NCBI GenBank assembly: GCA_034172985.1
Contig: JAXFDY010000012.1
Span: forward strand, 1 to 22,972
Reading direction: 5' to 3'
Source of the DNA: CAG-303 sp034172985
GTDB taxonomy: Bacteria > Bacillota > Clostridia > Lachnospirales > Lachnospiraceae
DNA length: 22,972 nucleotides
Position 1 is the stretch's first letter. Each line of letters starts with the position of its first letter. A program made the position numbers and the translations under genes. Below are positions 1-7,035 of this stretch, piece by piece. The notes under the pieces were generated by a model that ran no database searches, was not told the origin of the DNA, and worked only from the letters and a program-made list of their open reading frames with translations.

Positions 1-90
1 AAGCTTACCAACATGGTGTTTTGAAAAAAATCTCTGAATGCAATCAACTAAGGCTACCTCATTTGTGTTGTTCTGTGATATAATGGACAT
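1..90 (-). CDS. Probable IS transposase, N-terminal fragment (partial at window edge)
   Basis: Reading leftwards from an ATG at 90, a 30-codon open frame runs off the window; it begins MSIISQNNTNEVALVDCIQR and continues with a basic, hydrophobic helix. A strong ribosome site (AAGGGGG, complement of 100-106) lies 9 nt upstream of the ATG. The frame from the ATG at 95 stops after 13 codons, so 90 is the start. The opening resembles the N-terminus of DDE transposases I associate with the IS4-like group in Clostridia; that is recall, not a search. Only 30 residues are visible, so no catalytic residue can be checked. The neighbouring 5'-truncated integrase supports a mobile-element context. Confidence 0.5.
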   Translation of the reverse strand, partial: MSIISQNNTNEVALVDCIQRFFSKHHVGKL

Positions 91-126
91 GGCATAAATC
101 CCCCTTGGTTATTGGTTTCTGGACAA

Positions 127-146
127 TTCCATTATACCAAATGGAA
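127..146. promoter_or_regulatory. Minus-strand -10 box inside a small hairpin upstream of the transposase
   Basis: TATAAT reads on the minus strand at 136-131. It lies within a 7-bp inverted repeat (TTCCATT 127-133 with AATGGAA 140-146). A second 7-bp inverted repeat (GGCATAA 91-97 with TTATGCC 152-158) encloses the region. No good -35 was seen. This is a plausible transposase promoter and the hairpins may damp its expression, but that role is inferred. Confidence 0.35.
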
Positions 147-262
147 CGGACTTATGCCTTTTTTATTGGCTGAAATATAGAATTTTCAAGGTTCAGTACA
201 CCTTATTGATGTGGGAAGTTTGAGTCAATTATTCTAAAAAAAATAATGATCAAAAAAAAATC

Positions 263-880
263 ATGGAAATGGAACATTATGAAAAATTAAAGAATTATCT
301 GATGCATCCGTCCTGTGATTGGGAAGCAGGATTATTACTGTGTTTATGCAGTGGGATACGACTGGGGGAGCTTTCTGGACTGACATGGGAAAATATCCAT
401 ACAGAAGAGGGTTATATTTCCATTAATCGAACAATCAGCCGTATTACAAATGTAAATTACAAGGAGAATCCAAATCAGACAAAAACAATCTTATATATAA
501 GATCTCCTAAAACAAAATCTTCTATCCGGGATATTCCTGTTTCAGATACTGTATGTAAGATTCTTGAGCAATGGAGAAAAGATAAATCCTGTTATTTAAT
601 GACAGGATGTGAGCATTGTATGGAGCCAAGAACAATTCAGCGTAAATATAAACGTCTTCTTGAAATACTAAATATTCCGTATGTAAAAATACATTCTTTA
701 CGCCATCAATTTTCTACATTATGGATAGAAAAATCATTTGACAGTAAAAATCTTGCTGAGATTTTGGGACATACTTCGGTAAAAACAACGCTGGATATTT
801 ATGTACATGGAAATGATAAATTAAAAAAGGAATATATGAATCAAATGACTTCAGGAAATACAAATTTCAAAGAATCTTAG
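263..880 (+). pseudogene. Tyrosine recombinase/integrase, N-terminally truncated catalytic domain
   Basis: The 205 residues cover the phage-integrase-type catalytic domain. All expected active-site residues can be placed: Arg33 in SGIRLGE, a beta-hairpin Lys (83 or 85), His144 and Arg147 in HSLRH, His170 in LGH, and nucleophile Tyr180. Full integrases of this class usually run about 350-400 aa and carry a SAM-like core-binding domain and often an arm-binding domain before this point. Both are missing here. The frame is open upstream only to a stop at 221-223, with no good ribosome site at 263. The partial IS gene to the left suggests the 5' half was lost through IS insertion or deletion. Probably a decayed integrase; a short active recombinase is possible but less likely. 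Confidence 0.75.
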
Positions 881-952
881 TATAGAATTCTTTTCATGTA
901 GTCAGGAACGAATTCTGAATGTGAAAGTTATGTGAATATTGTAAATTTCTCT

Positions 953-982
953 TTCACATTTTCTGTTTTTGTGGTATATAAT
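953..982 (+). promoter_or_regulatory. Promoter of the foldase-like lipoprotein gene
   Basis: TTCACA at 953-958 and a perfect TATAAT at 977-982 are separated by 18 nt. This predicts a start near 989 and a 5' leader of about 98 nt. A 9-bp inverted repeat (ATGTGAAAG 919-927 with CTTTCACAT 951-959) overlaps the -35 box and could be an operator. Confidence 0.65.
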
Positions 983-1086
983 TATAGGATGGGTTGTACA
1001 TTTGTCGGGCAACTCGTAGGATAAGTAGTTATGTGAATAATAACGACGAATCTCCTGACAATAAAAAATAGAGAGGTTTATTTAAG

Positions 1087-2226
1087 ATGAAAAAGAAATT
1101 ATTAGCGGTTGCATTATGTATATGCACTGTTTTTTCTATGGCTGCATGTTCAAAGAAAGGTGAAACATCTGAAAAGACAGGTATAGAGTTAGGACAATAT
1201 ACAGGATATACTGTTGGTGAATCAGTTACTGAGGTATCGGAAGAGGAAGTGCAGAGATACATCGAAGCAATTCTGGAACAGTTTTCAACAACAGAATCTG
1301 TAACAGAAGGAACTACAGTAGATGGTGACTCCATTAATGTTACCTATCATGAAACAGTTAATGGTGAGGAAGTTGGAGAAACAGAGACGGGAGAAGATGG
1401 AACTTCAACAGGAACAACTACAAACCTGCAATTGACAGAAGGTGGATTTGCTGTTGCTGGATTTGTTGAAGGATTAGTTGGAAAAAATGTTGGAGATACA
1501 GTAGAAATGGATCTTCAGTATCCGGAAGATTATAGTGATGCTGATTTGGCAGGACAGCCGGTACATTATTCTGTAAAAATAAATTATCTGAATAAAACAA
1601 GTGTGCCGGAATATAATGATGAATTCGTAAACGAGCATTATTCATTTGCAGGATATACAACTGCAGAAGATTTTACAAACTTTATTAAGCAGGAGATTTA
1701 TTATATCAATGTTAATAATGCGATTTGGGAAGATATCATTGATGCACAGAAGGTTATCGGTTATCCGAAGGACGAGCTGCAGGGATATGTAGACAGATCC
1801 TTCAGCCAGATAGAGAGTATGATGACTTCCTATGGCTATACCATGGATGTATATTATCAGATGCAGTCAACTTCAGAAGAGGAACTGAAAAAAGAACTGG
1901 AAGAAGATTGTAAAAAGATAGTAAAAGAAAAGATGTTCGTAAGAGCAGTTGCAGAAAAAGAAGGAATTAAATATTCCGAGGAAGAAGCAAAGAAATATGC
2001 GGCAATTTCAGGTTATACATCCGTAGAGGAATTTGAAGAATACCTCAACTATTATGGTGAAGAATTAGAATATACCGTGTTGTCTTATCAGGTACAGAAT
2101 TTTATCAGCGAACATATCAATGTAGTTCCTGACGAAGAAACGACTGCAGAAGAAGCCGCTGCTACAGAGGAAACGACAACGGCAGCTCCGGAGGAGACAA
2201 CGGAAACAGAAACAGCAGCAGAATAA
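1087..2226 (+). CDS. Lipoprotein with FKBP/trigger-factor-like foldase domains
   Basis: 379 aa. A lipoprotein signal peptide ends in the lipobox SMAAC, with lipidation expected at Cys21. Residues about 77-170 resemble the FKBP-type peptidyl-prolyl isomerase domain of trigger factor, including an EGLVGKNVGDTVEMDLQYPE-like stretch. Residues about 172-345 are helical and match the layout of the trigger factor C-terminal chaperone region. The N-terminal ribosome-binding domain of cytosolic trigger factor is absent and replaced by the signal peptide. The last ~30 residues are a Glu/Thr/Ala-rich low-complexity tail. The likely role is folding of secreted proteins on the outer face of the membrane, comparable in place to PrsA; that role is inferred. 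The gene has its own promoter and terminator. Its ribosome site (AGAGAGG, 1070-1076) is spaced slightly far from the ATG. Confidence 0.8.
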   Translation: MKKKLLAVALCICTVFSMAACSKKGETSEKTGIELGQYTGYTVGESVTEVSEEEVQRYIEAILEQFSTTESVTEGTTVDGDSINVTYHETVNGEEVGETETGEDGTSTGTTTNLQLTEGGFAVAGFVEGLVGKNVGDTVEMDLQYPEDYSDADLAGQPVHYSVKINYLNKTSVPEYNDEFVNEHYSFAGYTTAEDFTNFIKQEIYYINVNNAIWEDIIDAQKVIGYPKDELQGYVDRSFSQIESMMTSYGYTMDVYYQMQSTSEEELKKELEEDCKKIVKEKMFVRAVAEKEGIKYSEEEAKKYAAISGYTSVEEFEEYLNYYGEELEYTVLSYQVQNFISEHINVVPDEETTAEEAAATEETTTAAPEETTETETAAE

Positions 2227-2240
2227 TCAAAAAATTTTCG

Positions 2241-2281
2241 GGACTCCTGGTTTGGCCGGGAGTCCTAGTCTTGTAAATTTT
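2241..2281 (+). terminator. Rho-independent terminator after the foldase lipoprotein
   Basis: A 10-bp GC-rich stem (2241-2250 with 2256-2265, one G-T wobble) has a 5-nt loop and is followed by a broken T-rich tract ending near 2281. It begins 14 nt after the stop codon. The U tract is imperfect, so some readthrough into the exporter operon is possible, and no clear separate promoter was found for that operon. Confidence 0.7.
2271..2280. repeat. Left direct repeat (putative target-site duplication) of copy 1
   Basis: TTGTAAATTT is repeated exactly at 2453-2462 and directly abuts the palindromic element on both sides. Confidence 0.65.
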
Positions 2282-2452
2282 AGGAGTTTGCAAAACTCTT
2301 CGGGAAGTGGACAATATGTCTATGTATTGCGACTTTGAGCGGACAAATCAGCCGAAGTGTACGTCGAAGTCGAACAATTCGGCTGATTTGTCCGAACAAC
2401 GGAGTGAGAATAGACATATTGTCCACTTCCCGAAGAGTTTTGCAAACGCCTA
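2281..2452. mobile_element. Palindromic MITE-like element, copy 1
   Basis: The ends pair as TAGGAGTTTGC (2281-2291) with GCAAACGCCTA (2442-2452). Inside, 38 nt (2286-2323) are perfectly complementary to 2410-2447. An inner 17-bp perfect stem pairs 2340-2356 with 2378-2394 around a 21-nt loop, and the two stems are separated by internal loops of 16 and 15 nt. The 10-bp sequence TTGTAAATTT occurs immediately outside both ends (2271-2280 and 2453-2462), as expected of a target-site duplication. There is no convincing ORF. A related copy lies at 6103-6277 with its core inverted. Size, ends and flanking repeats fit a non-autonomous transposable element; the family is unknown to me. Confidence 0.8.
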
Positions 2453-2462
2453 TTGTAAATTT
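2453..2462. repeat. Right direct repeat (putative target-site duplication) of copy 1
   Basis: TTGTAAATTT, identical to 2271-2280. Joining the flanks through one copy places the upstream terminator about 37 nt before the exporter start codon. Confidence 0.65.
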
Positions 2463-2483
2463 AAATACGAGGAGGAAACTTTC

Positions 2484-4223
2484 ATGTTAAAAACAATTTT
2501 ATCACATGTAAAGCAATACAAACTCCCATCTATTTTAAGCATGGTATTTGCGGCTGCCGAGGTGGTAATGGAAATATTAATTCCGTTACTGACAGCAGCA
2601 ATTATAGATCAGGGGATAGAGATGGGAAATATGTCAAAAGTATATCTTTATGGTGGCTTGATGATACTGTCAGCTGCATTAAGCCTTACATTCGGTATTT
2701 GTGCCGGAAAATTTGCGGCAGAGGCATCTACAGGAGTGGCATGTAATATCAGAGAGGCTATGTATGAGAACATACAGACATATTCTTTCTCTAATATAGA
2801 TAAGTTCAGTACAGCAGGTCTTGTCACAAGACTCACTACAGATGTAACAAATATGCAGAATGCGTATCAGATGATGATTCGTATCTGCATTCGGGCACCA
2901 TTTACGTTAATTGCGTCATTGTTTATGTCTATGCTTGTCAGTGTAAAAATCAGTCTTGTTTTTCTGGCAGCGATTATTGTGTTGGGATGTGTACTTGTTT
3001 TTGTGACTGCCACGGCTATGCCGATGTTTCAGAAAGTATTTCGCAGGTACGATGATTTAAATGCCAGCGTGCAGGAAAATGTGTCTGCTATCCGTGTAGT
3101 AAAAGCATTTGTCAGGGAAGATTATGAAAATAATAAGTTTCAGACTGCGGCAGAAGCAATCTATAAAATGTTTGTGAAAGTAGAAAGCCGTCTGGCATTG
3201 AACAGTCCTGCAATGATGCTGTCTGTGTATGGATGTATGATTGGTATTTCATGGTTTGGAGCAAAGATGATTACAGTTCAGGAGTTGACGACAGGTAATC
3301 TGGCACAGTTATTCCAGTATATCATGTCAATTATGATGAGTCTGATGATGATTTCCATGGCCTTTGTAATGATTACAATGAGCGTGGCAAGCATGAAACG
3401 TATTGCAGAAGTATTAAATGAAAAGTCGGATTTGGTTAATCCGGAACATCCTGTATATCAGGTCGATAACGGTGATGTTGTATTTGAAAATGTAGATTTT
3501 GCATATAATAGCAAAAGCGAAAAACCTGTATTGTCAAATGTGAATTTTACAGTTAAACAGGGTGAGACAATCGGAATCATCGGTGGAACGGGAAGTGCAA
3601 AATCCAGTCTTGTAAACCTGATTAGCCGTCTGTATGATGTGACAGCCGGCAGGGTTATGGTAGGCGGAAGAGATGTGCGGGAGTACGATATTGAAACATT
3701 GAGAAATGAAGTATCAGTTGTACTGCAGAAAAATGAATTGTTTTCCGGCACTATTTTGGATAATCTCCGCTGGGGAAATGAGAATGCCACAGAAGAGGAA
3801 TGCATTCAGGCATGTAAGCTGGCATGTGCTGATGAATTTATAGAAAAGATGCCATATAAATATAATACATATATTGAGCAGGGCGGTGCGAATGTATCAG
3901 GTGGACAGAAACAGCGACTTTGTATTGCAAGAGCGTTGTTAAAGAAACCAAAGATTCTTATTCTGGATGATTCTACAAGTGCAGTAGATACTGCTACAGA
4001 CGCTAAAATTAGAAAAGCATTTGCACAGAACATTCCGGATACAACAAAATTTATTATTGCACAGCGTATTTCAAGTATTCAGGATGCAGACCGCATTATT
4101 GTATTAGAAGATGGAAAAATCGATGCATTTGGTACACATGAGGAATTATTAAAAAATAACGAAATTTATCGCTCTGTTTATGAAAGCCAGACAAAGGGCG
4201 GTGGAGACTTCGATGAAAATTAG
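2484..4223 (+). CDS. ABC exporter half-transporter, degenerate-site subunit of a heterodimer
   Basis: 579 aa from ATG 2484, which follows a strong GGAGG (2471-2475). The open frame extends back to 2307, but only through the palindromic element. An N-terminal six-helix exporter membrane domain is followed by an ATPase domain. The Walker A is GGTGSAKSS (about residue 367), with Ala at the usual second Gly of GxGK. The signature is VSGGQ. The Walker B reads ILILDDSTSAVD, with Asp where the catalytic Glu normally stands. The H-loop reads IIAQR, with Gln for His. These changes mark the non-canonical ATP site of heterodimeric exporters such as BmrCD, LmrCD and TM287/288. The next gene supplies the canonical partner. 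Likely exports a drug, lipid or peptide; the substrate cannot be read from sequence. Confidence 0.9.
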   Translation: MLKTILSHVKQYKLPSILSMVFAAAEVVMEILIPLLTAAIIDQGIEMGNMSKVYLYGGLMILSAALSLTFGICAGKFAAEASTGVACNIREAMYENIQTYSFSNIDKFSTAGLVTRLTTDVTNMQNAYQMMIRICIRAPFTLIASLFMSMLVSVKISLVFLAAIIVLGCVLVFVTATAMPMFQKVFRRYDDLNASVQENVSAIRVVKAFVREDYENNKFQTAAEAIYKMFVKVESRLALNSPAMMLSVYGCMIGISWFGAKMITVQELTTGNLAQLFQYIMSIMMSLMMISMAFVMITMSVASMKRIAEVLNEKSDLVNPEHPVYQVDNGDVVFENVDFAYNSKSEKPVLSNVNFTVKQGETIGIIGGTGSAKSSLVNLISRLYDVTAGRVMVGGRDVREYDIETLRNEVSVVLQKNELFSGTILDNLRWGNENATEEECIQACKLACADEFIEKMPYKYNTYIEQGGANVSGGQKQRLCIARALLKKPKILILDDSTSAVDTATDAKIRKAFAQNIPDTTKFIIAQRISSIQDADRIIVLEDGKIDAFGTHEELLKNNEIYRSVYESQTKGGGDFDEN

Positions 4224-4240
4224 GGAAGGAGTGAAGATAA

Positions 4241-6097
4241 ATGGGAGATAAAAAACAGGTATTTAAGCGACTGATGAAAGAAATCACTTCTCATTATATG
4301 ATTGCTATGATTATTGTGGTTATCTGTATTGTGATTTCAGCATTTACAAATGTAAGAGCTTCACTGTTTCTGGAAGAGTTAATTGATAAATATATTAAGC
4401 CGCTGTTAACACAGGCTCATCCGGATTTTGGACCGCTGGCAGGTGCCTTGACTACAATGGCTGTTTTGTATGGCATTGGTATTGCGGTAACTTACGCATA
4501 CAATAGGATTATGGTAAATGTGACCCAGGGAACATTGCGGAACATCAGAAATAAGATGTTTCATCATATGGAATCCCTTCCAATCAAATATTTTGATACA
4601 CACGCCCATGGGGATATCATGTCTTTGTATACAAATGATATCGATACACTGCGTCAGCTGATTAGCCAGAGTATTCCGCAGTTGATTAATAGTGGGATTT
4701 CCATTGTAATGGTATTTGTGAGTATGCTTATGATGAGTATACCTCTTACAATCCTTACATTGCTTATGGTAGCTGTGATGTTGTTTTGTACCGGGAAACT
4801 GGCAGGGAGATCCGGGATGTATTTTGCAAAACAACAGAAAGACATCGGTGCCTTAAACGGATATATTGAAGAAATGATGAGCGGTCAAAAAGTGGTTAAA
4901 GTATTCTGCCATGAAGAAAAAACACTGGATGAGTTCCGAGTATTGAATGATAAGCTGAGAGATAGTGCTAATAATGCCAATGCTTATGCCAATATATTGA
5001 TGCCGGTAAATGCACAGCTTGGAAATGTAAGCTATGTTTTATGTGCGGCAGTAGGTGCTGTTTTTGCCATTAATGGTCATTTTGGATTGACAGTAGGAGC
5101 ATTGGTTGCATTTCTCCAATTAAATAAAAGCTTTAATATGCCGGTTACTCAGGTAAGCCAGCAGTTAAATAGTATTGTTATGGCAATGGCAGGTGCAGAG
5201 CGAATATTCAATCTTATTGATGAAGAACCTGAGACAGATGAAGGAACAGTGACTCTTGTAAATGTGATGGAAAATGAAGATGGAACTATTTCTGAATGTA
5301 CAAAACGAACAGACCTTTGGGCCTGGAAAACTGTCGATAAGGAAACCGGAAAAGAAAAACTTGTGAAGCTGGAAGGCGACGTGGAATTTAAGGGGGTTGA
5401 TTTTGGATATACAGATGAAAAAATCGTCCTTCATGATATTAAAATGTTTGCCACACCGGGGCAGAAGCTGGCTTTTGTAGGAAGTACCGGTGCAGGAAAG
5501 ACGACGATTACAAATCTGATAAATCGTTTTTACGATATTCAGGATGGGAAGATTTGTTATGATGGAATCAATATAAACAAGATAAAAAAAGCAGATTTGA
5601 GAAGAAGTCTTGGTATTGTTTTACAGGATACACATTTATTTACAGGAACCGTCATGGAGAATATCCGGTATGGAAAGCTGGATGCTACGGATGAGGAATG
5701 TATTGCAGCGGCAAAGCTTGCAAATGCCCATAATTTTATAACCAGACTTCCGGAAGGGTATAATACCATGTTGACAGGTGATGCATCCAACCTTTCGCAA
5801 GGACAGCGCCAGTTAATTGCCATTGCCAGAGCTGCCGTTGCTGATCCGCCGGCATTGATTCTGGATGAGGCCACCTCAAGTATTGATACAAGAACAGAAG
5901 AATTAGTACAGAAAGGTATGGATCGGTTAATGGAGGGACGCACCACTTTTGTAATTGCTCATAGATTATCTACCGTGCGAAACAGCGATTGTATTATGGT
6001 TCTGGAACAGGGCAGAATCATTGAACGAGGCAATCATGATCAGCTCATGGAAGAAAAAGGAAGATACTATCAGCTGTATACAGGATCAATTGCATAG
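4241..6097 (+). CDS. ABC exporter half-transporter, catalytically canonical subunit
   Basis: 618 aa, 17 nt after the preceding stop, with a GGAAGGAG ribosome site. An N-terminal six-helix exporter domain is followed by an ATPase domain: Walker A GSTGAGKTT (about residue 414), Walker B ALILDEATSSID with the catalytic Glu, and H-loop IAHRLST. Its signature reads LSQGQ rather than LSGGQ, as in TM288-type partners. Between the membrane and ATPase domains is an extra charged linker of roughly 45 residues (around 335-380) beyond the usual exporter length. It pairs with the upstream subunit, so one ATP site of the dimer would be hydrolytic and the other mainly regulatory (family knowledge). The stop codon TAG lies inside the direct repeat that flanks palindromic element copy 2. 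Confidence 0.9.
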   Translation: MGDKKQVFKRLMKEITSHYMIAMIIVVICIVISAFTNVRASLFLEELIDKYIKPLLTQAHPDFGPLAGALTTMAVLYGIGIAVTYAYNRIMVNVTQGTLRNIRNKMFHHMESLPIKYFDTHAHGDIMSLYTNDIDTLRQLISQSIPQLINSGISIVMVFVSMLMMSIPLTILTLLMVAVMLFCTGKLAGRSGMYFAKQQKDIGALNGYIEEMMSGQKVVKVFCHEEKTLDEFRVLNDKLRDSANNANAYANILMPVNAQLGNVSYVLCAAVGAVFAINGHFGLTVGALVAFLQLNKSFNMPVTQVSQQLNSIVMAMAGAERIFNLIDEEPETDEGTVTLVNVMENEDGTISECTKRTDLWAWKTVDKETGKEKLVKLEGDVEFKGVDFGYTDEKIVLHDIKMFATPGQKLAFVGSTGAGKTTITNLINRFYDIQDGKICYDGININKIKKADLRRSLGIVLQDTHLFTGTVMENIRYGKLDATDEECIAAAKLANAHNFITRLPEGYNTMLTGDASNLSQGQRQLIAIARAAVADPPALILDEATSSIDTRTEELVQKGMDRLMEGRTTFVIAHRLSTVRNSDCIMVLEQGRIIERGNHDQLMEEKGRYYQLYTGSIA

Positions 6098-6102
6098 CAA
6101 AT
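6094..6102. repeat. Left direct repeat (putative target-site duplication) of copy 2
   Basis: ATAGCAAAT, repeated exactly at 6278-6286. It contains the TAG stop codon (6095-6097) of the upstream exporter gene, so insertion would have duplicated the stop. Confidence 0.65.
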
Positions 6103-6277
6103 TTTAAGTGTTTGCAAACCCCTTGGCGGAGCGGATATTATGTTTATTTTCACTCCATTGATTCGGACAAATTAGCCGAATTGTTCGACTATGGCGTACA
6201 CTTCGACTAATTTGTCCGCTCAAAGTCGCAAGACATAAACATAATATCCGCTCCGCCAAGGGGTTTGCAAACGCCAA
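6103..6277. mobile_element. Palindromic MITE-like element, copy 2 (core inverted relative to copy 1)
   Basis: A perfect 38-bp outer stem pairs 6110-6147 with 6235-6272. It encloses an 87-nt core that aligns with the reverse complement of the copy 1 core, with 9 substitutions and one single-base indel. The inner 17-bp stem is kept with one mismatch. The outer arms differ from copy 1 at 9 of 38 positions, each compensated on the other arm. The direct repeat ATAGCAAAT lies at 6094-6102 and 6278-6286. The element occupies nearly all of the gap between the exporter stop and the ribosome site of the response regulator. Confidence 0.8.
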
Positions 6278-6286
6278 ATAGCAAAT
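6278..6286. repeat. Right direct repeat (putative target-site duplication) of copy 2
   Basis: ATAGCAAAT, identical to 6094-6102. Collapsing the element and one repeat leaves a 28-nt spacer between the exporter stop and the response regulator ATG, typical of a single operon. Confidence 0.65.
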
Positions 6287-6309
6287 CAGAGAAGGGGAGA
6301 AGTACGATT

Positions 6310-7035
6310 ATGATAAAAATAGGGATATGCGACGATGAAGCCGCGATGGTGGATAAAATATCAGAGAAAGTAAAGCTGTTTTTTAAAGAATATTCTTATG
6401 AAATCCAGCTGACAGTATTTACGGATAGCAGTCAGGCGGATGAAGTGTGCAGAAAAGTGGATTTTGATGTATTCTTTCTGGATATTGATATGCCCGGACT
6501 GTCCGGTTTCGAGGTGGCTGAGAGAATCCGGAGTTATAATCAGTCCATGACTATTATATTTGTCAGCAGTCATGAAAATATGGTATTTAAAGCTTTTCAG
6601 TATGATACTTTCCGTTTTGTCAGGAAAGAAGTATTGGATACGGAATTTGATGAAGTGTTGAAAAGCTTTCTTTGCAGGTATCAGAATCGAAGAAAGCAAC
6701 AGATATTTGAGACAAAAGAGGGAACAAAGAACATTTATATCAGAGATGTTTCTTATGTGGAAGCCTTTGGTCATGACATAGTGTTTCATATGAATGATGG
6801 CAGCACCGTAACTTTGAAAACCCGTTCTGCATCATTAAATCAGTTAGAAAAAGAGTGGAATCAGTATGGATTTATCCGGATTCATAAAAGTTATTTGTTA
6901 AATTATAAAGAATTATATACAGTAGGAAAGAAAGAGGTAGTGTTGAAAAATGGGGAAGCTCTGCCTATGAGCAGGGATCGTTCCATGGAAGTACTGCATG
7001 AATTTCAAATTCTTCTGAGAAATGAGGGAATATGA
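6310..7035 (+). CDS. LytTR-family response regulator (AgrA/VirR type)
   Basis: 241 aa from ATG 6310, chosen because the purine-rich site AGAAGGGGAG precedes it, while upstream in-frame starts lie in the palindromic element. The N-terminal receiver domain has acidic Asp8/Asp9 and phosphoacceptor Asp58 in FLDIDMPG. Residues about 135-235 form a LytTR DNA-binding domain (FIRIHKSYLLN and MSRDR segments). The gene overlaps the downstream kinase by ATGA, so the two are translationally coupled and form a two-component pair. By position it may control the adjacent exporter; that link is inferred. LytTR proteins usually bind paired direct repeats upstream of their targets, and I did not find a convincing pair here. 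Confidence 0.88.
   Translation: MIKIGICDDEAAMVDKISEKVKLFFKEYSYEIQLTVFTDSSQADEVCRKVDFDVFFLDIDMPGLSGFEVAERIRSYNQSMTIIFVSSHENMVFKAFQYDTFRFVRKEVLDTEFDEVLKSFLCRYQNRRKQQIFETKEGTKNIYIRDVSYVEAFGHDIVFHMNDGSTVTLKTRSASLNQLEKEWNQYGFIRIHKSYLLNYKELYTVGKKEVVLKNGEALPMSRDRSMEVLHEFQILLRNEGI

Noticed and set aside
2286..2447. Large hairpin copy 1 as an intrinsic terminator
   Set aside because: There is no T tract after the stem, the arms are far longer than terminators, and flanking direct repeats plus a second copy point to a mobile element.
2307..2483. Upstream extension of the first exporter gene to an ATG at 2307
   Set aside because: These 59 codons lie inside the palindromic element, encode no family sequence, and a strong GGAGG precedes ATG 2484, where the exporter domain begins.
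6265..6309. ATG at 6265 as the response regulator start
   Set aside because: It lies in the right arm of palindromic copy 2; the receiver domain begins at ATG 6310 (MIKIGICDDE) behind a purine-rich ribosome site.
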